Below are positions 1 through 9,596 of a DNA stretch of 64,000 nucleotides, piece after piece; positions within the stretch are counted from its first letter, which is position 1, and each line of letters starts with the position of its first letter. The notes beneath the pieces were generated by a model. It saw only the letters and a program-made list of their open reading frames with translations, made no database searches and was not told the origin of the DNA. The translations under genes were made by a program, and so were the position numbers. Origin of the DNA: Diphasiastrum complanatum (taxonomy: Eukaryota; Streptophyta; Lycopodiopsida; Lycopodiales; Lycopodiaceae); assembly GCA_029204225.1 (NCBI GenBank), contig CM055113.1, positions 27,286,592 through 27,350,591 of the forward strand, read 5' to 3'.

Positions 1-463
1 TTTGGCGTCGAAGCAACGCTAGAAAGCAAACTGGGACTCCCGACGCACCAGCACAGGCCCTAGCGCCAGAGCCCGGAGAGCAGCCACCAACCCACCCTGT
101 GCATTCCGACGCCAGCGCTAGGCAGCGGGCACCTTGACCTACAGCGGCCGGTGCTGGCGGGACGTGGGTTGCAACATTTCTAAGGGTGGGCCTAGTAATG
201 CAATCCCCGCAAGGCACCGGGATCAGGCTCGGTGCCACAAAAGCGTGATAGGGAGCCATCGACATCGTCCTGCATGCAGACAGCCTCCAGGCACCATCCC
301 CCTCCATGGCTCCGACGCAATGTTCTGCAGCTCTCCGGGGGACGTCAACTCGAGAGTTGTGGGTGATTTGTGTGCGAAATATTAAAAGAGAGAGAGACCC
401 GTCAAAGCGCCTGTCGGCCATCACCACTAGTGGAATGTGTCAGTGGGATGGTCCATCTGGCAA
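1..463. other. GC-rich stretch without recognised gene
   Basis: This stretch is much richer in G+C than the rest of the window. Short open frames exist on both strands, but none has a motif or composition I recognise. It may be the edge of an LTR or of a gene lying outside the window. Confidence 0.4.
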
Positions 464-490
464 AGAGAGAGAGAGAGAGAGAGAGAGAAG

Positions 491-580
<90 letters not shown>
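464..580. repeat. (GA)n microsatellite
   Basis: An almost pure GA dinucleotide run, broken by a few AG/CAG/ACG interruptions. Any Arg-Glu or Ser-Leu repeat proteins read from it are translations of the microsatellite, not genes. Confidence 0.95.
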
Positions 581-582
<2 letters not shown>

Positions 583-841
583 CCATTTGTCCCATAAGTC
601 TTTATGGAACTTGACAATAGCAAAAAAAACATAAATAAACCCCCCACAATGCTTATTTACATTGTCTTTTGAAATTTTTAGGCTTTCTTTTATCAGAGTG
701 AATTGCTACCTATTTCAAATTCTTTTACTCCTACAATATGGTAAAATTTTTTTGCTTTCTCCATGTCTTTTTCGTTAAATCTAATCTTCTAAGTTAAGTA
801 GTGTGGTTGGGGAGAAGTTAAAAAAAAACCTTTTGTTTTAA

Positions 842-1105
842 ATGCTTTCTTATAAATTCTTCCCCCCCTCCCTCGCCCACCGCCGTGGAGGGTGGGTGGG
901 TGGGGGGGTGTCTAACAAAAAAAAACTATTTTTTATATTCCCCTCTCCCCGGTCCACCCCTTGCGGCGGGTGGGTGGGGAGATTAAACCTTCTCTTAAAT
1001 TTAGAAAATTTAAGTTTAACAAGGGGGGGGGGGGTTTACTTTTTTCTAATTTAAAGACCTTCATCACATATGAGATAATATATGGTTATATATTCATATA
1101 TATAG

Positions 1106-1140
<35 letters not shown>

Positions 1141-1180
1141 ATAAACTCATATATATACTTTCATATATATAATATATATA
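842..1180. repeat. C-run/G-run low-complexity tract followed by TA-rich repeat
   Basis: Four G runs separated by single T bases occupy 890-908 and fit the classic parallel G-quadruplex pattern. A similar three- to four-run motif lies at 965-979, and twelve consecutive G occur at about 1023-1034. C-rich runs just upstream (871-880) could pair with the G runs. From about 1066 to 1180 the sequence is TA/ATA rich, with an uninterrupted AT tract near 1109-1137. No gene is seen here. Confidence 0.7.
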
Positions 1181-1235
1181 TTAAAAACTTTATGTTTTCG
1201 TCTTCTCATACGGATGTGGTTTATGTGTTGAGCAT

Positions 1236-1703
1236 TTGCAAGCTTTTTACGCAGCAGAAGAGACTGTCCTCATGTCCGTTGGTGATGCGAATCCAATTTT
1301 TTTTACAAAGGCATGGAAAATTGTTCAAAAGCCTTTTTCCAGCGGCCAGTACATGAAACTCTTCGTCGTTGTCTCCAAAGTATCAGTTGGTGAGCCTGGA
1401 TTTTCGATGGAGGATGTTGAAACTATAGGTGTGGTGCGGGCAATTATAATGTCTGAAACCATGCTGATTGAAAGGAGTGAATTCATGACCCGGGGTTCTA
1501 ATGGAGAAGAACGCCATTTTGTTCTGTCTTGTTCGGATACAGTGCATTATACGGAGGAACCCGAAATTCATGACTCAACTGGTGCATTGGGTAGATATCA
1601 TGGAAATTTACTCGATGGGATGATTGCTCTTCAAAACTTGCATGAAATGATGCGAGAACGTGAAGAAACAATGATGGAGACAACTGAAATTGCACGGTCG
1701 TAG
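1236..1703 (+). CDS. Unrecognised open frame, 155 aa
   Basis: The frame is open and also reads through upstream to about 1190, so the first Met may not be the true start. The protein is acidic to neutral, with no signal peptide or membrane segment and a Met/Glu-rich C terminus (EMMREREETMME). I do not recognise a family. Codon use and the mixed residue content look more coding-like than the neighbouring spacers. It lies about 150 bases before a second unknown frame (1853-2275) and upstream of a dead non-LTR reverse transcriptase. It could be an exon of a broken host gene, a captured gene fragment, or the first ORF of that retroelement; I cannot choose. Confidence 0.35.
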   Translation: MQAFYAAEETVLMSVGDANPIFFTKAWKIVQKPFSSGQYMKLFVVVSKVSVGEPGFSMEDVETIGVVRAIIMSETMLIERSEFMTRGSNGEERHFVLSCSDTVHYTEEPEIHDSTGALGRYHGNLLDGMIALQNLHEMMREREETMMETTEIARS

Positions 1704-1852
1704 TCAGCAAGCTGAGAGGATCAGAAGTGGTATTATTCTCTGAGATAGAAACCGGCACCATCCTCAGCTCCAACTCTATTTGGAGGTAGAAAGAAAGCAC
1801 GACAAAAAGTTATATCAAAACGACGCCACCTAGAAGACTAAATTTCTGTTGG

Positions 1853-2275
1853 TTGAAGGACAGCAAGCCGGTTGGACAGGCTAGAAAACGTCCGCTAGAG
1901 CCAAGGGTTGATCTGATTGGATCAATATCTGGAAGCCTCTACGAGATTGTATCATCCTCCGATAATAATGATGCATTGGGTGAGTTTGAGGTGGAAACAA
2001 ATGTCAATCTCGATGCATATTCCTCTGATGATATTGGTTACGTTTGGAGCAAGCATATGTATCAAATTGAGTCAAAGAATATTTGTCGAGCCTTGCTTTT
2101 TATGAACCAACGTGCCCTTGATTTTTCTCTTGCTGAGCAGTTGTATCAATCAGTTTGCATGACAAATGGGCCGGCACCTACTTTCATCAATGTCACAATG
2201 CGGTCGATTTCTTTCAAGAGTGGAGATGAACCTGAGGTTTTGTTCGACAGTCCAGAGAAGTTTTTAAAGATGTAA
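1853..2275 (+). CDS. Unrecognised open frame, 140 aa
   Basis: The frame is open from before 1853 to a TAA at 2273-2275. Residues 1-20 are basic; the middle is acidic and Ser/Asp rich; the C-terminal 60 residues look like a folded domain with regular hydrophobics (around RALLFMNQRALDFSLAEQ). There is no membrane segment or catalytic motif that I can name. A weak KxRxK-type basic stretch is present between this frame and 1236-1703 in another frame, which suggests one ancestral coding region broken by frameshifts around 1705-1850. Function unknown. Confidence 0.35.
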   Translation: MKDSKPVGQARKRPLEPRVDLIGSISGSLYEIVSSSDNNDALGEFEVETNVNLDAYSSDDIGYVWSKHMYQIESKNICRALLFMNQRALDFSLAEQLYQSVCMTNGPAPTFINVTMRSISFKSGDEPEVLFDSPEKFLKM

Positions 2276-2494
2276 ATTATGTCCTCATTTCAATTGCGTC
2301 TTTTTTACCTTGTTTGGACGTACAAAGAGCTCTTCGAGTGTCTTTAACCCGTTAAGCTACCAACCCTTTTTAAATTGCTGCTTGGCATGCCCTTTTTCTC
2401 TTTTCCCAATGGTGTTTTTCTCTTCTGCTTACAAGTGGTGAAGCTAATCATTGAAAAACTCGTAATAGAATTCTGAATCAGCATTTCATGTCAG

Positions 2495-3742
2495 GTGATT
2501 GAGAAAATTTACAGAAGGAGCTTTTTCTTCATTGCAAATGTGCTTGTAGCAAAACGTGAGTTTGTTACTATCTCGGACTTTGCATCCATTTCTATTCATA
2601 GTCGTCCACATCATTGTGTTTTTCTTGGACAAGTTGGTGAACATTCTCGTGTAGCACATGCCCTTGCTCCTTCAGTTATAACAATGTCTTATTCTACTAC
2701 CATTTAGACACTAGAATGGCTTCATCCCCATGCCAGTGATATCCTCCCTTTGTTTGTAGAAGACTTTTAGCCTGACTTTGATCTCCAACTAGCAAAGGTT
2801 CATTTTATTAAAGCTTTTTTTCGCTATCATCGTCTCTGTACTGGTGGGCCTTCAGGGATGGTCTTTGAGCATCTATATGATTTTTTTTTCCCAGATGATT
2901 CACTAGTGACTCTAATCTTCTTTTCAAGGTATGCTTCTTCATTGCTTGCGGGCATATTCCTCTTTCAGTTACTAATATTTTAGGTGTCGCTTGTCTTTTA
3001 GCATTGGATAAACACTCTAGTGGTATGCATTTGATTGATAGGTGAATGTTTATACATGTTGGTTGCAAGGGTACTTTGTTTTCAATTTTGAAAAGCTTTT
3101 CATGCTCATCTTTTTTTTTTTTTTTTAGTTTGGGTGTGCTACTCCTGGTGGTTGTGACATTGTCGTTCATGCTTTATGAGCTATTTTGGATCTTCATCCT
3201 GATTAGGTGGTTTTACAAGTTGATGTTGCTAATGCTTTTAGCTCAGGATATGCTAGCCGTGCTCATTCCTTTTGTGCACTGCATCTATTCTAAAAGTACT
3301 CCTTTGTACTTTAGTCATGCTTCTCATACAAGTGATGTTACCATCATTTCTTCTATTGAAGAAACTCGATAGGGGAATCCCTTAGAATGTAGACCTCTCA
3401 TTGTTGTGGCACATTATCGTGCATTGTGTGCTATTGCTACGACATTCTCCTCCATTGTAGATGATACATTGTGAGACCTACTAGTGCTGTCATCCCATAT
3501 TTTTTGCATTTTTCGAAGTAGGTTTCCTCTCTTGAGCATACAATTAGTAGATTTAAATATGTAGCTTGGTGTCTAAAAGTCCTTCCAACTGATTTCTCCT
3601 CCCCTGTAGGTTTCATTACTCTTGAGCATGGCATTAAGGCACTTCGTGTTCTCATCGGTTCTCCTAGGTATGTTATTTCATTTTTGCAGGACTCTATGGA
3701 TGCATTCACTTATCATTCTGCTATGTTGCCAAAGTTGGGAAA
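2495..3742 (+). pseudogene. Non-LTR (LINE-like) reverse transcriptase, N-terminal and central part, broken
   Basis: Translation in shifting frames shows RVT_1 landmarks in order: a GGPSGMVFEHLYD motif (about 2845-2885), a basic motif after it, a region ending in PLYFSHASHTSDVTIISS (about 3303-3355), a degenerate TRQGDP-type motif and a VDDT motif near 3455 in place of the usual ADD active site. Many stops and frameshifts show it is dead. Reading resumes at 8319 after a copia insertion, so this is one ancestral ORF cut in two. Non-LTR retrotransposons use this enzyme for target-primed reverse transcription. The family assignment is from remembered motif patterns, not a search. Confidence 0.75.
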
Positions 3743-4390
3743 TGTGAAAGATTCAACTAGTTTCCTCATATTTGTTATATTTTTTTATTTGGCATATTGA
3801 GTCCAACTTTGTTTTTAAACTTAGAGATTGACTTTTCAAAGCTCATTAGTCTAAATGTCATTTGAATAAACACTTTTCGAAAGTGTGGAAAAGTTAGAAG
3901 GTGAGTTAGAGTAGATTCAAATTTGAATATTGAGTACTTTGAATCTAGACCCAAAAATAGTAGGGTTAGCATTTTGGAGGGAAAGCCAAGTGGCCAAATA
4001 GGGTTTGGACCCATTATAAAAGGATGTCACTCGTGGAGAAAGTGATCTTCTCTCTTCTGTATCTCATTTCATGCTCATACATGGTTCTCTTGGGTTCTAC
4101 TATCCATTGGTGCACTATACTTGTGATTGCATGCAATTTTATGTGTAGAATAATCTATAGTTGCTATTTTCGGATCCACACGTGTGAAATATAGTAGCTT
4201 GCTGGTTTTTTATGGAAAACAGCAGTACTTTATCATTTCATTCAAGTTTGATCAAGTTCTATTAGTGTTTGCATCTCATTTTGTGTGTAGATGCTGATTT
4301 TTCTACGTAAGTGAGATTGGTAGTTTATTTCTCTTTCTAACCAAAGATCTTTCAAGTTGATTGGATATTAAGAATCTGAAGACTTTCACA
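3743..4390 (+). repeat. 5' LTR of A1 (648 bp)
   Basis: The LTR starts TGTGAAAGATTC and ends ACTTTCACA, with short inverted terminal TGTGAAAG/CTTTCACA. A TATA box (TTATAAAAGG) lies near 4014-4023, so transcription should begin about 30 bases later. A palindrome CACACGTGTG sits at 4177-4186. The same LTR recurs at 13148, 16438 and 20813, partly at 7991 and 22606, and in diverged antisense form at 31528. Confidence 0.9.
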
Positions 4391-4402
4391 TGGTATCAAA
4401 GC
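4391..4402 (+). promoter_or_regulatory. Primer binding site (initiator Met tRNA type)
   Basis: TGGTATCAAAGC directly follows the LTR end and differs by one base from the usual plant copia site TGGTATCAGAGC, complementary to the 3' end of initiator methionine tRNA. The same position and sequence are seen in A2 at 13796-13807. Confidence 0.85.
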
Positions 4403-4991
4403 TTGTGTTTCAGATTATGAAGGAGGAAATCAAATCTATCAATGATTTGATGAAGATATCAAGTCTAGAGCATACTAGAGGGGATTCCACACCAAAACTG
4501 AGTTTTTTGCTTTTGTAGATTGGACCTTTTGTAGATCAAAATCCTATATAGGTCTATAAACTTGATCAATTCCTATTTTTGATTACACATAATGGATTTG
4601 GCTGATTTTTGGATCATTGGATTAGCATTAGTGGTGGCTAACAGATTGCATATCAAATTTTCAGCATTTGCATGTAGATTTGGAAAAGTCAATTTTTTGT
4701 GATTTTGTCAAAACTCTAATTTTGATTGTATCTCTAGATAGTGAGGTTTCTGGACTTCATTTGAGTGTGTTTTAAATTTAGGAAGTGGCAAAAGTTATTA
4801 GATTCAGGATAGATCATAGGTTGATCAAGATTCCATGATTCTATGTGTTGATTTGCTTGGTATAAGTGCTAAAAGAGAATTTGTGGGATAGTTTCAAATC
4901 TTGGTGATTTCTTTTGATAGCATTTGTTGTTGTTCAAAAGAGTGCTTTGTGCATTGAAATAGGTTGAAAAAGAAGATCGGTTCATTGCTAC

Positions 4992-7990
4992 ATGGCAACA
5001 TCAATTGGAGGAAGTCAATCATAGGCTTACCTCAAGTAACTATTCATTGTGGAAAGTGAGGATGCAGTCACTTCTTGAGATGAATGTTGTTTTGGATATT
5101 GTTGTAGGTTTGGAGAAGAGAACAACAACACAACAAGATCAAGTGAGGTATGACAAGAGGGCCAAGAAGGCTCTACACATGATAAAGATGAATATTACCA
5201 ATGAGCTTCTTAAGAAAATTGGTAAGTGCACATCATCTTTAGAAGCTTGGGATTCATTGACGAAGCTTTATGAATCCAAGTCTACTTCTAGAGTGTTGAC
5301 TCTAAGAAGACAAATCTTGTTTTGTTTGCAAAATAATGAAGAAAGTCCAAGTACTGCATTGAATGATGAGTTGGCTTGCATTGATGAAAGCATTAAGGAA
5401 GGAGAGCTTATTCAAGTAATTCTTAATGGCTTGTTGGATGCTCATGCTAACTTTATTGCTATTCAAAAGACTTTGCCAAGTTTGATGGATCTTCAAGAGA
5501 TCTTGATCAATGAGGAATATAGGCTTCAAGCAAGAGGTGGATCTACATCGACACTTCAAGAGGATGCTATGTTTACAAAGGGCAAAACCAAAAGTAAGTG
5601 GTCTAAAGGGCAAGATCAAGTGGATGCCTTTTCAAGTGGAATAAAGACCTATAGATCAAATCTCAAGTGCTTCTATTGTGGCATCAAAGGACACTTTGCA
5701 AGTGATTGCTACAAGAAGAAGAGAGATCAAGGAGACAAGCAAGATAATCTTACTCTTGATGAGGATGGTCTGGATGTTCAAGACGCAAATGATGATGTTT
5801 TTGTGATGCCTTCATGTATGCTTGCTAATGATGGAGATCTAGATCCTTGGTGGATTGAAAGTGGAGCAAGTTCACACATGACCTTTCGCAAAGAGTACTT
5901 CACTTCTTTGTTGGCATATGGAGATGACAAGAGGGTGATCTACACGGCCAATGATGGTGAGTGTGCAATCAAAGGAATTGACACAATTCTTATTTCTCTC
6001 TCTACAAATAGGAATGTTCATTTGGAGGATCTCTTGTTTATTCCATCTATTACCAAGAATTTTCTTAGTGTGACTCAAATGCTAAGTAAAGGCCTCAATG
6101 TGGAGTTTGATGGAGATGCTTGTATGATCAAAAGGAAGGATGTCTTGATTGGAAAAGGTAAAAGGCAAGGGAAGTTGTTCAAACTAGATGCTTGTGTTAT
6201 TGCTAACCAAGTTGGATGTGTTGCAAGGGAGCAAATACCTATTCAAGAGGTTTGGCATGAAGGGATGGGACACCTCAACTTCAAGTCATTGGAGGTAATG
6301 GCTAGGAAGAAGATTGTGATAGGTCTTCCAAGTTCCTTAAGTGGCATCAAACGTGTTTGTGAGTCTTGTGCTTTGCCTAAGTCACATAAACTACCTTATA
6401 CTAGATCTATATCTAGATCTACAAATCCTTCTCAACTTGTACATTCGGATATTCATGGATTTACTACAATTAGCAGTAGTGGAGCTAAGATGTATGTAGC
6501 ATTTATTGATGATTTTAGTAGATTTTGTTGGATCTATCTACTAAAGAGCAAGGATGAAGTGTATGATGTCTTTATCAAGTTCAAGAATGCAAAGGAGAAC
6601 CAGTTTTCCACAAGGATCAAGTACTTAAGGAGTGACAATGGTGGCGAGTACATATCTACCAAGTTCAAGGCCTTTTGTGATGAGCATGGGATCAAGAGGG
6701 AGTGTACAACCATCCAAGGACCCCACAACAAAATGGAGTGGCTGAAAGGGAGAATAGGATTTTATGTAGAAGTGCTAAAGCTATGAGGTTAACTGCTAAT
6801 CTTGACAAACCATTTTGGGATCAAGCTTTGTTGTGCGCCAATTTCTTGTGCAATAGGATGTCGAGTGCTATTTTCGATGGAAGGACACCTTTTGAGATGC
6901 TATTCAAGAGGAAGCCGAGTGTCAACTTTCTAAGAACCTTTGGTTGCACATGCTATGTCACCATTACTCTTGATGATAGGACCAAGGGGGATCCATCTTC
7001 AAGAAGAGGTATTTTTGTTGGATATAGGGAGGTGAGTAAAGCCTACAAGGTTTACATTCCTTCTACTAACAAAGTGATTGTTGGTAGAGATGTCATCTTT
7101 GATAAGGGGAATATTCCAAAAGTGTCTTCAAGCATGATTGATAAAGGTGTGGATGGATCTAACATTCTTGATGTTGATGAAAGGGATCCTACTTTGGATG
7201 GTGATGATGATGGACCTTCGTCAAGTCAAAAGCCAAGGAGAACATCAAGGGAAAGACAAGTACCTTCAAGGCTCACATATGATCAAAAGGGTAAGCTAGT
7301 AGTTTCTAGAAATTATGTTGCTTTTCTAACATCTTTGGATGAACCTACAAGTGTAAATCAAGCAAGGAAAAAAGAGGAGTGGATCCAAGCAATGGATCTT
7401 GAGTATCAAGCTCTTATGAGGAATGGAACATGGAGATTGGTAGAGTTGCCTAAGGACAAGAAAGCTATTGGATTCAAATGGATCTTCAAGGTGAAGACAA
7501 ACCAAGATGGATCTATCAACAAGTACAAGGCAAGGTTAGTGACAAAAGGATATGCTCAACAACAAGGGATTGACTATGATGAGTCCTTTGCACCCATGGC
7601 AAAGATGGTAAGCATTCGAGTCATCATTTCACTTGCTACACTTTATGGATGGGATCTATGGAAAATGGACTTTCAAATGCATTCTTGAATGGTGATCTTG
7701 TACATGGAGTAGCCTGAGAGTTACATTTCATCAACAAAGCCAAATCATGTGTGTCTACTACAAAAGAGCTTGTATGGCCTTAAGCAAGCACCAAGGAGTT
7801 GGTATGCTAAGCTTAACACTTTGTTACTCTCTCAAGGCTTTGTTACAGGTTTGTTGGAAATGATGTTACCATCTTGCTAATCTATGTGGATGATATCATC
7901 TTGAGTGGTGGAGACAATCAAGATGTGGAGGATATCAAGAATGCTCTTAAGAAAGAGTTTGAGGTGCACAATCTTGGTAATTTTCATTAC
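4992..7990 (+). pseudogene. Copia gag-pol of A1, frameshifted and truncated
   Basis: The family start codon is at 4992, but about 8 bases are missing shortly after it compared with A2 and the 22.9-kb copy, so the long frame (5005-6786) opens from a non-ATG codon. In order it holds a UBN2-type gag, a zinc knuckle CFYCGIKGHFASDC (near 5660-5710), a protease whose usual WWIDSGAS reads WWIESGAS (catalytic Asp to Glu, near 5850), the GAG-pre-integrase region, and integrase with HSDIHG and LRSDNGGEY. A frameshift near 6705 moves the AERENR part of integrase into another frame, which runs to a stop at 7688. RT continues with QAPRSWYAK and YVDDIILSGG (about 7880) and ends abruptly after NLGNFHY, where the sequence enters LTR. 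Confidence 0.88.
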
Positions 7991-8318
7991 CTCATTTCAT
8001 GCTTATACATGGTTCTCTTGGGTTCTACTATCCATTGGTGCACTATACTTGTGATTGCATGCAATTTTATGTGTAGAATGATCTATAATTGCTATTTTTG
8101 GATCCACACATGTGAAATACAGTAGCTTGCTGGTTTTGTATGGATAGCAACAGTACTTTATCATTTCATTCAAGTTTGATCAAGTTCTATTAGTGTTTGC
8201 ATCTCATTTTGTGTGTAGATGCTGATTTTTCTACGTTGGTGAGATTGGTAGTGTATTTCTCTTTCTAACCAAAGGTCTTTCAAGTTTATTGGATCTTAAG
8301 GATCTGAAAACTCTCATA
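7991..8318 (+). repeat. Truncated 3' LTR of A1
   Basis: These 328 bases match the last 328 bases of the 5' LTR (4063-4390) in length and order, so the first 320 bases are absent. The junction with RT shows almost no shared bases, as expected for an illegitimate deletion. The palindrome here reads CACACATGTG (8105-8114). Confidence 0.88.
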
Positions 8319-9596
8319 GGTAACTATAAGATTTCTTTCAGAATTCTCACTTAGTGCTTTGCCCAATGTCTTGGTTACCTTCTACATTGTGTTTCTCCTT
8401 CACCTAACATATTATCATTACTTAAAAATTTTGATGATACTTTGCTGGGAGTATTTGGTCGACTTTTAGGGCCAGACATCTTTGACATTTGTGAAGGTCA
8501 GTTTTCTAAACAACAAATTTCTCTTCTTGTTTCATTAGTTATGCCATGTCATACTGGACGTGACCCAAAAATAACTAATATCCTTGTGAGGCCTAGAACA
8601 CACTAAATGGAGTTAGTACAAGGTTTGGGATAATGTATGCATGTGTAGAGCTATCAATAGCAATTCTATGAATAGAGGATCCATGCATAGAGACTCTATT
8701 CTAGATGAATCTATGTTCATATTAGTAATGATGTTGCCGGATCTTTCAATGATTTATGATTCTAGACTACGTTTTGGTCAAAATTATTTTGAACTCGTCT
8801 TCTTTCATGTGTTGGTCTAGGTGCAGGGGCTTGGTTAGTTTCATGTCCAATTCTATCACTATTGCGACTCTTTTCTGACTTTTTTATCATTGCCCTTCAT
8901 ATCAAATTGGGACTTCCATATCTAGTGTTAAGTGGGCTCTCTAAGTGCTCATGTGAACATGTGTTGGATTTCCTGGGTACTCATCTTATGCAGTGCCCCT
9001 CAGGTTGGGATCGTATAGTCACATGATTTCATTCGTGATGTTCTTGCAGCTAATGCTCATAATAGTGGCTTCCATGTTGTTTCAAAAGCAAACACCCATT
9101 TTGCTAGGGCCATCTGGGCAGTCATCTCATCGACATGTTGACCTTGTTCTCTCATGTGAGAGCATTCGCACTCTTGGAGATGTTGTTATTGTGTATCCCT
9201 CTCTACAGCACCTTCGTCGTTCTTCCACCACACAAGAGGATGCCGCATCTTACGTAGCTCAAGAGAAGGAGAGAGATTATAATGATCATGCATCTAGTGA
9301 AGAATTCACCCCCTTTGCTTTGGGAACATATGGCCGATGATTCCTTAAAAAATTAAATGATTTTTTTTCATTATGTGTGGAGCTTGATGTGAAGCGCCAT
9401 AGACAATGTAATGTTACCATCCCTCATTACATCTTTCTATTGTCAACGTATTTCTGTTGCATTGCAACATTCACATGTGCTTTTAATCCTTCGACGAGCT
9501 CAATTTACAGGGGTGGCGAGTTCGAAGCTTTCTGCATTACCTATTATTGCAACTATTCTAGTTAGTGATTTACATCAAACAATAGGTTTTGAGTAA
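8319..9596 (+). pseudogene. Non-LTR reverse transcriptase, C-terminal part, broken
   Basis: Continues the frame cut at 3742. Recognisable pieces in order: LLHCVSPSPNILSLLKNFDD (about 8378-8437), VFGRLLGPDIFD, a scrap of foreign LTR (about 8531-8735), then GAGAWLVSCPILSLLRLFSD (about 8822), a C-terminal zinc-like motif KCSCEHVLDFLGTHLMQC (about 8946-8995, Cys-x-Cys with later His and Cys), HVDLVLSCESIRTLGDVV (about 9133) and EKERDYNDHASSEEFTPF (about 9262), ending near LITSFYCQRISVALQ. Stops and frameshifts are frequent. The Cys/His motif is typical of the C terminus of non-LTR ORF2 proteins. Confidence 0.72.
8531..8735 (+). repeat. Fragment of gypsy-type LTR (family C) inside the non-LTR pseudogene
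   Basis: About 200 bases starting at TTAGTTATGCC match 44506-44710 closely, including the shared blocks AGAACACACTAAATGGAG and TTCTATGAATAGAGGATCC. At 44.5 kb the same sequence precedes a gypsy-like gag. Only the first part of the LTR is present here, and I see no target duplication. Confidence 0.7.

Larger units (their letters stand above)
3743..8318 (+). mobile_element. Ty1/copia element A1, 3' deleted
   Basis: Ends are TGTGAAAG on the left and CTCTCATA on the right (the family end is CTTTCACA). The flanking five bases are GGAAA (3738-3742) and GGTAA (8319-8323), a probable target-site duplication with one mismatch. It carries a full 5' LTR, an initiator-Met primer site, gag and pol in copia order (protease, integrase, RT), then jumps from mid-RT directly into the second half of the 3' LTR. 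It lies inside a non-LTR RT pseudogene. RNase H and the first 320 bases of the 3' LTR are missing. Confidence 0.9.

Noticed and set aside
306-647. Arg-Glu and Ser-Leu repeat proteins on both strands
   Set aside because: They are direct translations of the GA microsatellite.
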